Assembly (NCBI RefSeq): GCF_035271045.1
Contig: NZ_DATESC010000023.1
Span: 1 to 64,000 of the forward strand
Source of the DNA: Marinospirillum sp035271045
GTDB taxonomy: Bacteria > Pseudomonadota > Gammaproteobacteria > Pseudomonadales > Halomonadaceae
DNA length: 64,000 bases
Direction: 5' to 3'
Position 1 is the stretch's first letter, and the number at the start of each line of letters is the position of its first letter. Below are positions 32,381 to 41,618 of this stretch, one piece after another. The notes beneath the pieces were generated by a model. That model was not told the origin of the DNA, searched no databases, and saw nothing but the letters and a program-made list of their open reading frames with translations. Position numbers and translations under genes: made by a program.

Positions 32381-33157
32381 TTAAAGCCGCTGCCGCACAG
32401 CTTCGTATAAAGCAACACCCGATGCAACGGATACGTTCAAGCTAGAAACTTCACCAGCCATTGGTAATTTAACCAGCTCGTTACACACTTCGCGGGTTAA
32501 GCGGCGCATTCCACGGCCTTCTGCACCCATCACCAAAGCGACTGAACGGGTTAAGTCGGTTTGATAAATGAGCTGTTCTGCTTCACCAGCCGTACCAATG
32601 ATCCACACACCATAATCTGCCAAGCTACGCAAAGTTCTGGCAAGATTAGTCACTTGAATAAGCGGTAGCGTTTCAGTTGCACCACAAGCCACTTTTCTAA
32701 CGGTCGCGTTTAACCCTGCTGATTTATCTTTGGGTACGATCACTGCAGCAGCGCCAGCCGCTTCAGCGCTACGCATACACGCGCCTAGGTTATGCGGATC
32801 AGTCACACCATCTAACACCAGCAACAAAGGCGGTGTTGTAGATTCAACAAGCAGGCGTTCTAAATCAGATTCACCACCGGCTTGTCGTGGCTGTACCCAA
32901 GCAATAATGCCTTGGTGAACACCACCACCGGCTTCTTTATCAAGGGTTTCACGCGGCTGAATTTCAATTTTCACACCTGCAGCATGAGCCGTTTCAAGCA
33001 AGCCTTGCATCCTTGTATCATCACGCCCTTGCTGCGCCCAAAGGTAAGCAATATGACGTACACGGTATTTAATTAAACTTTCAACAGCATGAAAGCCAAA
33101 TACAGCAGCAAGGCTTTGAGTTACTTCAATTTTGGGTCTACGTGGTTTTTTATTCAC
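32381..33157 (-). CDS. rlmB: 23S rRNA 2'-O-ribose methyltransferase RlmB
   Basis: A 258-residue SpoU-family enzyme. The N-terminal substrate domain begins FGFHAVESLIKYR. The trefoil-knot domain has LDGVTDPHNLGACMRSAEAAG, LVMGAEGRGMRRL and LNVSVASGVALYEA, the three SpoU motifs. It methylates the ribose of G2251 in the 23S peptidyl-transferase region. Its start overlaps the rnr stop by 4 bp, so the two are coupled, as in many gammaproteobacteria. Confidence 0.96.
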   Translation of the reverse strand: MNKKPRRPKIEVTQSLAAVFGFHAVESLIKYRVRHIAYLWAQQGRDDTRMQGLLETAHAAGVKIEIQPRETLDKEAGGGVHQGIIAWVQPRQAGGESDLERLLVESTTPPLLLVLDGVTDPHNLGACMRSAEAAGAAAVIVPKDKSAGLNATVRKVACGATETLPLIQVTNLARTLRSLADYGVWIIGTAGEAEQLIYQTDLTRSVALVMGAEGRGMRRLTREVCNELVKLPMAGEVSSLNVSVASGVALYEAVRQRL

Positions 33158-35607
33158 AGTATTTTTTTAGCCTTCAGTTTTTCACGTTCTTTTTTACCGG
33201 GACGACTGGCGCTTTTTTTCTTTTTCTTCTTCTTAGCTTTATCTTTTTTTGCAGCCTTGTCTTTTTTAACGTCCTTGTTAATCGGTTGATTCGCAGGGTT
33301 ACTAATTAATGCGTCAACTTTTTTCTTTTTACGCGCTTTTTTAGTAGGTTTGCTTGGGTTATCAATGGCATCGCTTAAATCAAAATCTATCTTACGGTCT
33401 TCTAAATTAACGCGCGAAACAATGATTTCTACATCATCACCTAAACGGTAACTTTTGCCACCACGCTCACCGATTAAGCGCTGCTTTTCTGGTTCGAAAC
33501 GGTAATAATCACCGGGCAACGCGCTAATATGCACCAAGCCTTCCACGAAATAATCGTGCAGCTCAATAAACAAACCAAAGCCTACAACCGAACTAATACG
33601 CCCCATAAAAACTTCGCCAACATGAGTCAGCATAAATTCACATTTTAACCAATCGGTCACATCACGCACTGCTTCATCGGCACGGCGTTCAGCCATAGAG
33701 CAATGCTCACCAAGCTCGATCATTTGCTGCGGTGAATAAGGCGACCACTTATCTACTTTATCAACCGGCGCGTATTCAACCCTTTGCACATTGGTGGTTT
33801 CTGTACTGCTGCGAATTAAACCCCGAATAGCGCGGTGAACTAACAAGTCAGGATAACGACGAATCGGTGAAGTAAAGTGAGCATAGGCGGTATAAGCCAA
33901 ACCGAAGTGCCCTTCATTCACTGGCGTGTAAACTGCTTGACGCATAGAACGCAGCATCATGGTTTGAATAATTTCAGCATCAGGACGATTACGGATTTTA
34001 CTAAACACACCTTGGTAATCCATAGGCGTAGGTTTATCGCCACCTTCTAACACAATGCCTAGCTCTGACAAAAATGCCCGCAGCGTTTCTAAGCGCTCGG
34101 CTTTAGGGCGCTCATGCACACGGTACAAACCAGCTAACTTATACTTGTCCAGAAAACGTGCCGTGGCGACGTTAGCACACAGCATACATTCTTCAATAAT
34201 TTTGTGAGCATCATTGCGCGTAACCGGCACAATTTTTTCAATCTTTTTATCGCTACCAAAAACAATGCGTGTCTCACGGGTTTCAAAATCAATCGCACCC
34301 CGCGCTTCACGCGCTTGGCGCAAGGTCTGATACACACCGTGCAAATGCTGCAACGGACTGGTTAGCTGTGGGTACTGTTCACGTATTAGTTCTGCCGTAA
34401 TGCTGTCTGGCTCGCTAATTAGCGCACCTACTTGCGTATAGGTTAGGCGTGCTTTTGAATTCATAACCCCTTCGTAAAACTTGTAGCGTGTTAACGCACC
34501 CGCTTTACTGATGCTCATTTCGCAAACCATGCACAAGCGATCAACATTTGGGTTAAGTGAACATAAGCCATTAGATAAGGCTTCTGGCAACATAGGAATG
34601 GTACGACCGGGGAAATATACTGACGTTGCACGCGTCATGGCTTCTTGGTCAAGTGGTGAATCCACGCCAACGTAGTGTGAAACATCCGCAATGGCGACCC
34701 ATAACTTCCAACTACCCGATGCTGTTTTCTCACAATAGACCGCATCGTCAAAGTCTTTAGCATCTTCACCATCAATAGTAACCAGTGGTAAATGACGTAA
34801 ATCGACCCGCTGCAACTTATCCTTTTCATTAACTTGACTGCCAAATTTATTGGCTTGTTCGAGTACCGCTGCACTCCATTCAAAAGGCAAATTATAACTA
34901 CGCAGCGCCACCTCAATTTCCATACCTGCTGCCATAAAATCACCTAAGACTTCCGTGATTTTACCAACGACCATACGGCGATGCCCTGGGTGCTCAATAA
35001 TTTCAACTTGAACAATCTCACCTTCACGCGCTCCGCCTAACTCGTCGGGCGGAATTAAAACTTCATGGTGTAACGACGTATTTTCTGGGACGACCACAGC
35101 AAAACCGCCTGGCTGAAACTTTAAACGCCCAACCAAGTGAGTCACGCCACGCTCTAACACTTCAACAACGGCACCTTCACGGCGACCACGTTGATCTGTA
35201 CCCATTTCACGCACCAAAATTATGTCACCATCCCAAACTTTAGCCAGTTGGCGGTTGTGTAGATAAAGATCATCACCACCACCTTCAGGGATTAAAAAGC
35301 CATAACCGTCGCGGTGCGCTTGTACACGACCTTTAATTAAATCTAGCTTGTCGATCAAAGCATAAGCACGTCGACGATTAATCAGTAACTGGCTTGATCG
35401 TTCCATAGCGATTAATCGCCGTCTTAATGCTTCAATGGAAGTCTCATCAGTCATGCCATAAGCTTTACATAACTGCTCATGCGTCATAGGACGACCGGCT
35501 TCTTTTAAGCAATCAATAATGTATTCACGACTAGGCACAGGGTGTTCATAAGTGCTGGCTTCGCGGTCAGCATAGGGATCTTTATCTAGCGGCCAAGTGG
35601 CTTTCAT
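33154..35607 (-). CDS. rnr: Ribonuclease R
   Basis: An 817-residue 3'-5' exoribonuclease. In order: an N-terminal helix-turn-helix-like part (about 25-80), cold-shock domains (about 85-220), the RNB catalytic domain with TIDGEDAKDFDDAV (about residue 277) carrying the metal-binding aspartates, an S1 domain (about 665-740, VGFGLFIELHDYFVEGLVH), and a very lysine-rich tail. It degrades structured RNA, including rRNA and mRNA under stress. It is first in the rnr-rlmB pair. A short hairpin-like ACAAA/TTTGT lies in its 49-bp upstream gap after the efflux operon. Confidence 0.97.
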   Translation of the reverse strand: MKATWPLDKDPYADREASTYEHPVPSREYIIDCLKEAGRPMTHEQLCKAYGMTDETSIEALRRRLIAMERSSQLLINRRRAYALIDKLDLIKGRVQAHRDGYGFLIPEGGGDDLYLHNRQLAKVWDGDIILVREMGTDQRGRREGAVVEVLERGVTHLVGRLKFQPGGFAVVVPENTSLHHEVLIPPDELGGAREGEIVQVEIIEHPGHRRMVVGKITEVLGDFMAAGMEIEVALRSYNLPFEWSAAVLEQANKFGSQVNEKDKLQRVDLRHLPLVTIDGEDAKDFDDAVYCEKTASGSWKLWVAIADVSHYVGVDSPLDQEAMTRATSVYFPGRTIPMLPEALSNGLCSLNPNVDRLCMVCEMSISKAGALTRYKFYEGVMNSKARLTYTQVGALISEPDSITAELIREQYPQLTSPLQHLHGVYQTLRQAREARGAIDFETRETRIVFGSDKKIEKIVPVTRNDAHKIIEECMLCANVATARFLDKYKLAGLYRVHERPKAERLETLRAFLSELGIVLEGGDKPTPMDYQGVFSKIRNRPDAEIIQTMMLRSMRQAVYTPVNEGHFGLAYTAYAHFTSPIRRYPDLLVHRAIRGLIRSSTETTNVQRVEYAPVDKVDKWSPYSPQQMIELGEHCSMAERRADEAVRDVTDWLKCEFMLTHVGEVFMGRISSVVGFGLFIELHDYFVEGLVHISALPGDYYRFEPEKQRLIGERGGKSYRLGDDVEIIVSRVNLEDRKIDFDLSDAIDNPSKPTKKARKKKKVDALISNPANQPINKDVKKDKAAKKDKAKKKKKKKSASRPGKKEREKLKAKKIL

Positions 35608-35656
35608 CGGAATTAACCCTTCTATTTATGTCGTTACAAAAATGTTTGTTAAGAGT

Positions 35657-38600
35657 TTAACACCTTTCCACTGAGTCCTGTTTAGTGAATAGTTTTGTTT
35701 TCAGTGCTATCAACAAGCGTCTAATTTCTTCTTGAATCATTAAAAGTGAAGGAGTCAGTAGTAAGGTAATAACGGTGGCAAATAAAATACCGTAACCCAA
35801 GGCAGCAGCAGCAGGAATCAAAAATTGTGCTTGCCGTGATGTTTCACTTAATAAAGGGGCTAAACCTGCAAAAGTGGTTATGGAGGTTAATAAAACCGCA
35901 CGTAATCGGCTAGTACAAGATTCAATAATGGCATCAGTTACGCCCATGCCTGTTTTACGTAAATCATTGTAGGTTGAAACCAATAATAAACTGTCGTTAA
36001 TAACCACACCACTTAAAGCGATAACCCCAAATAGTGAAAGCACGCTAATGGTTAAATCATTGAGCCAATGTCCAAGAATTGCACCCACAATACCAAAGGG
36101 AATAGCAGTCATAATTAATAAGGGCTGAATATAAGAGCGCAGTGGAATAGCCAGTAGTGCATAGATAGCAAGCATAGCAACAAAAAACATTTGTGCCATC
36201 GAGTTGGTTGTTTCGGCTTGCTGTTCTGCTTCACCACCAAAATAAATCGTTAAATCTGGGTAGATTTTTAATAAATCGGAGACCACAGTTGCTTTTAAAT
36301 GGTCGACTAATTCATTAGCGGCAATCACTTCTTTGTCGACTATTCCAGTCACATAAATAGCACGTAACCCATCAATTCGGGTGATGTCTGTTTGGGCATA
36401 TTCTGGAATGATTTTTGCCACTGCACTCATTGGCAATACGGTATTTTGAGGTGTGCGTATTTTAGCCTGCAAAATATCTGCTTGTGTTTGGCGCTGATCT
36501 TTTGGGTAGCTAACTTTAACTGTTACTTCATCTTTATTACGCTGAAATTTTTGCACGCTGCTGCCGCCAAAGGCTTGAAAAATTTGTTTGGAAAGCGCAG
36601 CAGTATCCATACCTAAAGCACGGCCTTGTTCGGTTAGTTCAAAGCGTAATTGCGGTTCGCCGGGGCTAAGGTTGTCATCAATACCGCTGACACCTGGCAT
36701 TTGCTTTAGTGCTGCTTTAAATGCCAAGCCAGCAGCAACCACTGAATCATCATCCCAAGCTTTAAGCTCAACATTTAGGTTATCAACCATTTCTCGGCTG
36801 GAGCGAATACTTAGCTGGCGTACACCTTCGGGTGACCCACTTAGCACTTTCCAACGCCTAACAAATTCTGGGGCGGTGTAAGTGCCATCGGTGTGCAGTT
36901 GAATAGTAATGCTGCCACTTAAATCATTGGATGACGAGAGTAATAAACTTTTTATATTGCTATCTGCACCCTGACTTAATTCACGGTCTGTCTGTAATGC
37001 CATCGCTTCTAGCTGCAATAGGTTTTGGTGTGTTTGCCCAAAACTGGCATCTTTTTGCATATTAATCCGTGCGGATACAACATCGCCCGGAATACTGGGG
37101 AAAAAGGAAATACGCACAGCACCCGTCATTGGCATACCCATCACCAAAATCATTAAGGCAACAAAGCCCAGCACCACCGCATAACGAAATGCCAGCGCTT
37201 TTTTAATCGCTGGTCGGTAGATATGTTGATTAAAACCTTGCAGTGCGTTATCGGCTTTTGCCTGAATATTTATCCAAATAAAGCGCCACCCCGTTCCTGT
37301 TTTACGGCGTGTATTAAGGTGCGCTAAATGCGCGGGCAGAATGAGTTTAGATTCCACCACTGAAAGCAAAAGGCAGATAGTCACAACCGTACCAAACTGA
37401 GCATAAATCTGCCCCATTCGCCCTTCAATGTTGGAAAGGGCAGTGAAGGTTGCAACGGTGGTTAACACGCCAAACAGGGTTGGAATTGCCACCTTGGTTG
37501 TGCCTCTTACGGTATTTGCCAGTGTATCGCCATGCCTTCGGCGGGTTTCATAAACACTTTCACCAATCACCACGGCATCATCCACTACTATCCCTAGCGC
37601 CATAATAAAACCAAAGGTGGTCATCTGGTTTAAAGTCAGCCCAGTAAAGCTATCGGTCATAAAAAACAAGGTGCCAAAAAATATAAATGGCAAGCCTGCC
37701 GCAACCCAAAAAGCCACCCGTATATTTAAAAAGAGCGCCAGAATAAAAAACACCATTGCGATACCGCTCATGGCATTGGATGTTAAAAGCGACAAACGTT
37801 CTTTAATAAGCAAGCTTTTGTCATACCAAGTTTCTAAATGAACATTGGCGGGCAATAAGCCACTGGCTTGCCATTCATCGGCCACTTGTTGCGCTTGCTC
37901 AACAATACGGCTGACATCGCCGTATTCATCCATCAGCACTTGTATGCCTAGGCTGTTTTGTTGGTTATAGCGCGTTAACACAGCGCTATCGTCATCAAAG
38001 GTATTTTTAATGCTGGCAAGATGACCCAAGCGAATCACGGCACCATCAGCAGTAGTCAGTAGCGGAATTTTTGCAAAATCAGCCACGCTATAGGCTTGAT
38101 TAGCAACCGATAATCGCATGACTTTTTGATCGTTACGCAAGCTGGTGCTGAGCGGCGATGAAGATTCTGCATTAATGGCGTTGGCAATATCAGTCATGGT
38201 TAAGCCATAAGCTTGCAGCGTGACTTCTTCTACTTCCACACTGAGTAGAATGTCTTCTTTTCCGCTAATGGTTAGGTCACTAATAGCATCTTTAGCCAAT
38301 AAATCGACTTTAATTCGTTCTGCCAATGCCTGCATCGTTGCAGATTCAGCATCGCCATACAGCTGCACCCAAATGGCATGATCTTGACGGCGGGCTTTGG
38401 TAATAACGGGTTTTTCAGCTTCTGATGGGAAATTATTAATCGCATCAATTTCGGTTTTAATATCGGTAAACAGCACGTCTAAATCGTAATTACTTTCTTT
38501 TTCAACGCTAACAGAGCTGCCATTTTTGTTAGACGTTGAAGTCATGCGCTGAATGCCGGGCAAAGCTTCTAGGGCTTCTTCAATTTTTAAAGCAATGCCT

Positions 38601-38821
38601 TCTTCTGCCATGCTGGGCGTGCCGCCATCATAAATTACCGAAATACGAATGGTGTTAGGTTCAAGGCTAGGAAAACCTTCTTGCCGCAGTTTACTGAAGG
38701 ATAGAACACCTAAAATAATAACGGTAATTAATAGCAGGTTGGCAGCAACTGAGTTAGCAGCGAACCAGCCAATAATTCCACCGCCCGTTAGCGGCTCTGT
38801 TGGTTTATTCTGGCTACTCAT
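35657..38821 (-). CDS. RND-family multidrug/solute efflux permease (AcrB/HAE1 type)
   Basis: A 1054-residue inner-membrane pump with 12 predicted TM helices and two large periplasmic loops. Visible motifs: the N-terminal WFAANSVAANLLLI helix, GGTPSMAEEGIALKIEEAL, and GIVVDDAVVIGESVYETRRR with the proton-relay Asp pair. It uses the proton gradient to drive export with the adaptor and outer-membrane partner encoded just upstream. Its start overlaps the adaptor stop (ATGA), so the three genes form one operon. The substrate cannot be told. rnr starts 49 bp after it on the same strand. Confidence 0.93.
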   Translation of the reverse strand: MSSQNKPTEPLTGGGIIGWFAANSVAANLLLITVIILGVLSFSKLRQEGFPSLEPNTIRISVIYDGGTPSMAEEGIALKIEEALEALPGIQRMTSTSNKNGSSVSVEKESNYDLDVLFTDIKTEIDAINNFPSEAEKPVITKARRQDHAIWVQLYGDAESATMQALAERIKVDLLAKDAISDLTISGKEDILLSVEVEEVTLQAYGLTMTDIANAINAESSSPLSTSLRNDQKVMRLSVANQAYSVADFAKIPLLTTADGAVIRLGHLASIKNTFDDDSAVLTRYNQQNSLGIQVLMDEYGDVSRIVEQAQQVADEWQASGLLPANVHLETWYDKSLLIKERLSLLTSNAMSGIAMVFFILALFLNIRVAFWVAAGLPFIFFGTLFFMTDSFTGLTLNQMTTFGFIMALGIVVDDAVVIGESVYETRRRHGDTLANTVRGTTKVAIPTLFGVLTTVATFTALSNIEGRMGQIYAQFGTVVTICLLLSVVESKLILPAHLAHLNTRRKTGTGWRFIWINIQAKADNALQGFNQHIYRPAIKKALAFRYAVVLGFVALMILVMGMPMTGAVRISFFPSIPGDVVSARINMQKDASFGQTHQNLLQLEAMALQTDRELSQGADSNIKSLLLSSSNDLSGSITIQLHTDGTYTAPEFVRRWKVLSGSPEGVRQLSIRSSREMVDNLNVELKAWDDDSVVAAGLAFKAALKQMPGVSGIDDNLSPGEPQLRFELTEQGRALGMDTAALSKQIFQAFGGSSVQKFQRNKDEVTVKVSYPKDQRQTQADILQAKIRTPQNTVLPMSAVAKIIPEYAQTDITRIDGLRAIYVTGIVDKEVIAANELVDHLKATVVSDLLKIYPDLTIYFGGEAEQQAETTNSMAQMFFVAMLAIYALLAIPLRSYIQPLLIMTAIPFGIVGAILGHWLNDLTISVLSLFGVIALSGVVINDSLLLVSTYNDLRKTGMGVTDAIIESCTSRLRAVLLTSITTFAGLAPLLSETSRQAQFLIPAAAALGYGILFATVITLLLTPSLLMIQEEIRRLLIALKTKLFTKQDSVERC

Positions 38822-40011
38822 AACGCTGTCTCCGCAGAAGCATCGTCTTTAATCGCGCCTTCTTTAATTGCCGTCACTCGCATACCTACAAGGTAAGTAT
38901 TTAAAGGGCGAATAACGACATCAGCAGAAGTTTCACCTTCAGGCGGTTGCACATAACTAAATTGATTAGCACTAAAAAGCACCTTGGCAGGCACTTCTTT
39001 TAATACTTGTTTGTTATCAACCAGCCAAAGGGTGTTGTTTTGTGAAATGGCTGAAGCGGGCACTTTCCATAATCCAGTGAGTGTTTTACCTTCAATTTTT
39101 GCCTTAACAAAAGTACCGGGGTAAAGCGGCTGCGGTTGGTTAAGTGGATTATCCACCACCACAATAATTGAGCGCTGGCGGCTGCTGGTATCAATATGGC
39201 TGGTTGTGCGTTCTACCCTTGCTTGCCACTGTTGGTTGTTTTCTTGGCTAGAAAGTGTCACCAACCAAGGTTTAGTGTTCAGTGATTCTAGGTTGGGTAA
39301 TAAACGCCACTCATTGGCAGATAAAGGAATAGCAATTTCTAGTTTGTCTTTGCTGTAGAGGGTGGCAATTTCTGCACCTTGTTGCACATAGCTACCCAGC
39401 TGGACATTGCGATTAACGATGATTGCATCAAAGGGTGCGCGTACTTGTGTTTTTTCTAAATCTTGTTGTGCAACCTGCACTTGGCTTATTGCCTGTTCAA
39501 CTTTTGTTTGTGCTGCTATTAGGTAAGGTTCGCGCAAGACAAGTGCTGAGTCGGGTGTGCCTTCAAAGCCGGATTGTCCCCATTCTAGTTTTGCTTGGGC
39601 AACCTGATTTTCTTCTTCTAATAGGACAAGCTTGGCTTCAGCTAAATTGACCTTGGCGGTTGCTAAGGCTTGTTGGTAATTGGTTGCGTCTACTTTGGCT
39701 AACAGGGCTTGATTCTCAACCGAAAAACCCGAAGCAAATTGATCGGATAATTGGATTATTTTGCCACTAACCTCAGCTACCAGCGTGAGCTGAAATTTAG
39801 ATTGTGCTTCACCAAACCCAGTAACACTGGCTTGATAGTTGTCTGCCTCAACAGACCAAACTCCTACTTCAGGGTAAACAACTTTAGCGGGCTTAGTGTT
39901 TTTAGGTACTAGGTTGCGATTAGCTGAGGCAAACTTATTGTAAGTAATAGCCAAAGGAATCATAGCCAAAACAAGGGCGGTAATAATGAGTGTTTTAAGC
40001 GTTTTATTCAT
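38818..40011 (-). CDS. RND efflux periplasmic adaptor (membrane fusion protein)
   Basis: A 397-residue adaptor. One N-terminal helix (TLIITALVLAMIPLAITY) anchors it or acts as an uncleaved signal. A lipoyl-type half-motif VAEVSGKIIQLS comes next, followed by an alpha-helical hairpin (about 110-185) and the second half VRAPFDAIIVNRNVQLGSYV. Then come beta-barrel and membrane-proximal domains. It links the inner-membrane pump to the outer-membrane channel. It overlaps both neighbours by 4 bp (ATGA), showing strong translational coupling. Confidence 0.92.
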   Translation of the reverse strand: MNKTLKTLIITALVLAMIPLAITYNKFASANRNLVPKNTKPAKVVYPEVGVWSVEADNYQASVTGFGEAQSKFQLTLVAEVSGKIIQLSDQFASGFSVENQALLAKVDATNYQQALATAKVNLAEAKLVLLEEENQVAQAKLEWGQSGFEGTPDSALVLREPYLIAAQTKVEQAISQVQVAQQDLEKTQVRAPFDAIIVNRNVQLGSYVQQGAEIATLYSKDKLEIAIPLSANEWRLLPNLESLNTKPWLVTLSSQENNQQWQARVERTTSHIDTSSRQRSIIVVVDNPLNQPQPLYPGTFVKAKIEGKTLTGLWKVPASAISQNNTLWLVDNKQVLKEVPAKVLFSANQFSYVQPPEGETSADVVIRPLNTYLVGMRVTAIKEGAIKDDASAETAL

Positions 40012-41360
40012 GATTTAACACCGAGTCCTAGCGCTAGCCCAAGATCAATACGATTGGCCAAACGGTTGTAAGTGAGTTGCGTTAGTTGGGTTTGCAGATC
40101 AAAGGTTTTCTGTTGCACGCTAATTAAATCAAGCGTAGTTAAAAGCCCTAACCGATATTTAGCTTGGTAATGGCTGGCACTACGTTCTGCGCTGATTAAT
40201 GCGTTTTGTAAGTGGTGTTGCTGGCGTTCAAGGGATTGCTCTTTGCCAAGGGCATTATTGACTTCAGTAATGGCGGTTAATAGCGTGTCTTGAAACGCTA
40301 AGTAAGCTTGTTCGGTGGTTAGTTCGGCAATTTCAGCCTGAGCACGTAGCTTGCCGCCTTGAAATAAAGGCGCGGTTAATTGACCTAATAAACTCCAAAC
40401 TGGACTGGTAAAAAGTGCTTCACTGGGCGAGCTGCCAAAATCACTTAATGCCGCAGATAAACTAATCGAAGGCAGCATATCTTTATAAGCAATTTGGGTT
40501 TTATATTGGTTGGCTTTTAAGTTGTAATAGGCTTGTTGTAAATCTGGCCTTTGTGACAAATTTTGTTCAGGAAGACTAGCAAGCACTTGCATAACATCGG
40601 GAAATTCTTCAATTGAAGGCAAGGGTTGCTGGGAAGCTTGTAGCCCTAAAAGTTGACGCAAACTTCTTTCTGACCTTTTTAGGTTTTCTTGGTATTCAAC
40701 CAAATTGGCACGCGTGCTGGCGCTAGTGCTACGCGCATCATCTAACTCTTTAATACTGCCCAAGCCAGCAAGGTAACGCTGAGTAATTAAATGCTCGCTA
40801 TTTTCCAAAATAGCTAGGCGTTGGTATTCAACAGCAAGGAGTTGCTTGTCACGAATAAGGGTTAACCAGCTTCGCATTACATTAGCGGCTAGCACGGCAC
40901 GGGCGCTCGTATAAAAACTTTCTGAATGCGCTAACTCCATTTCTGAGGCTTTAACTTGATCGGTTAGTTTTTGCCAAATATCCAATTCCCAGCTGACCGT
41001 TAAATCCGCTTTATACGCTGTATCTTGATCTTGTTCACGACTACTACTAAACCCAGCGTTAAGGGTTGGTAGTCTGGCTGCTGAACTGATGTTGCCTTGT
41101 GCGTAGGCGATTTTTAATGCTAAGGATGTTTGCTGTAGCCCTGGGTTGTTTTTTAAAGCCAGCGTGATTAATTCATCAAGCTTAGGTTCTTGAATAAGGT
41201 CGTTAAGGTAACTGGGTTGTTCACCCTTAGCCTGACTATAATCCCATTGCGTTGTTGCTGTTAAGGCTTTATCAGCAGCTGACGTATAGTCCATTGATTG
41301 CTTGCTACTGCATCCAGCGGCAAGAATAAGAAGCAGGGTTAAACTCAGTTTGTCTAGCAT
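40008..41360 (-). CDS. Outer-membrane efflux lipoprotein (TolC/NodT family)
   Basis: A 450-residue protein with a lipoprotein signal ending in the lipobox LAAGC, so the mature protein begins with an acylated cysteine. Two structural repeats typical of outer-membrane factors are present, with long helices (LALKIAYAQGNISSAARLP, and later LLGQLTAPLFQGGKLRAQAEIAE). It forms the trimeric outer channel for the RND pump. It is first gene of the operon OMF-adaptor-pump, which runs 41360 to 35657 with 4-bp overlaps. No regulator is adjacent; the gene upstream is the broken SLC13 transporter. Confidence 0.92.
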   Translation of the reverse strand: MLDKLSLTLLLILAAGCSSKQSMDYTSAADKALTATTQWDYSQAKGEQPSYLNDLIQEPKLDELITLALKNNPGLQQTSLALKIAYAQGNISSAARLPTLNAGFSSSREQDQDTAYKADLTVSWELDIWQKLTDQVKASEMELAHSESFYTSARAVLAANVMRSWLTLIRDKQLLAVEYQRLAILENSEHLITQRYLAGLGSIKELDDARSTSASTRANLVEYQENLKRSERSLRQLLGLQASQQPLPSIEEFPDVMQVLASLPEQNLSQRPDLQQAYYNLKANQYKTQIAYKDMLPSISLSAALSDFGSSPSEALFTSPVWSLLGQLTAPLFQGGKLRAQAEIAELTTEQAYLAFQDTLLTAITEVNNALGKEQSLERQQHHLQNALISAERSASHYQAKYRLGLLTTLDLISVQQKTFDLQTQLTQLTYNRLANRIDLGLALGLGVKS

Positions 41361-41411
41361 TCTAGTTGCCTAATGATTAACAAAGATTTTAATGATGATG
41401 TTGATACACCC

Positions 41412-41618
41412 TTAAAAAGGAAACACCCAAGGCACTAACACGCAAACGCTTACGCCATAAATAATGGCTAAAGGTAAACCCGTTTTTACATAATCGACAT
41501 AGCGGTATTTACCTGCGCTATAGACCATTAAATTGGTTTGATAACCATAGGGCGATAAGAAAGAAGCACTGGCGGCAAAAGCCGTTGTAATCAGCAGTGG
41601 TTTAGGGTCAACACCAAA
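41412..41618 (-). pseudogene. Severed C-terminal part of the SLC13-type transporter
   Basis: Directly after the TAA that ends the reading frame at 41619, the same frame stays open for 68 more codons. It encodes FGVDPKPLLITTAFAASAS, then FLSPYGYQTNLMVYSAGKYR and a last hydrophobic helix ending VLVPWVFPF before TAA at 41412-41414. The SPYGYQTNLMVY stretch is the conserved C-terminal signature of this family, so this is the true end of the gene cut off by a nonsense codon. Confidence 0.8.
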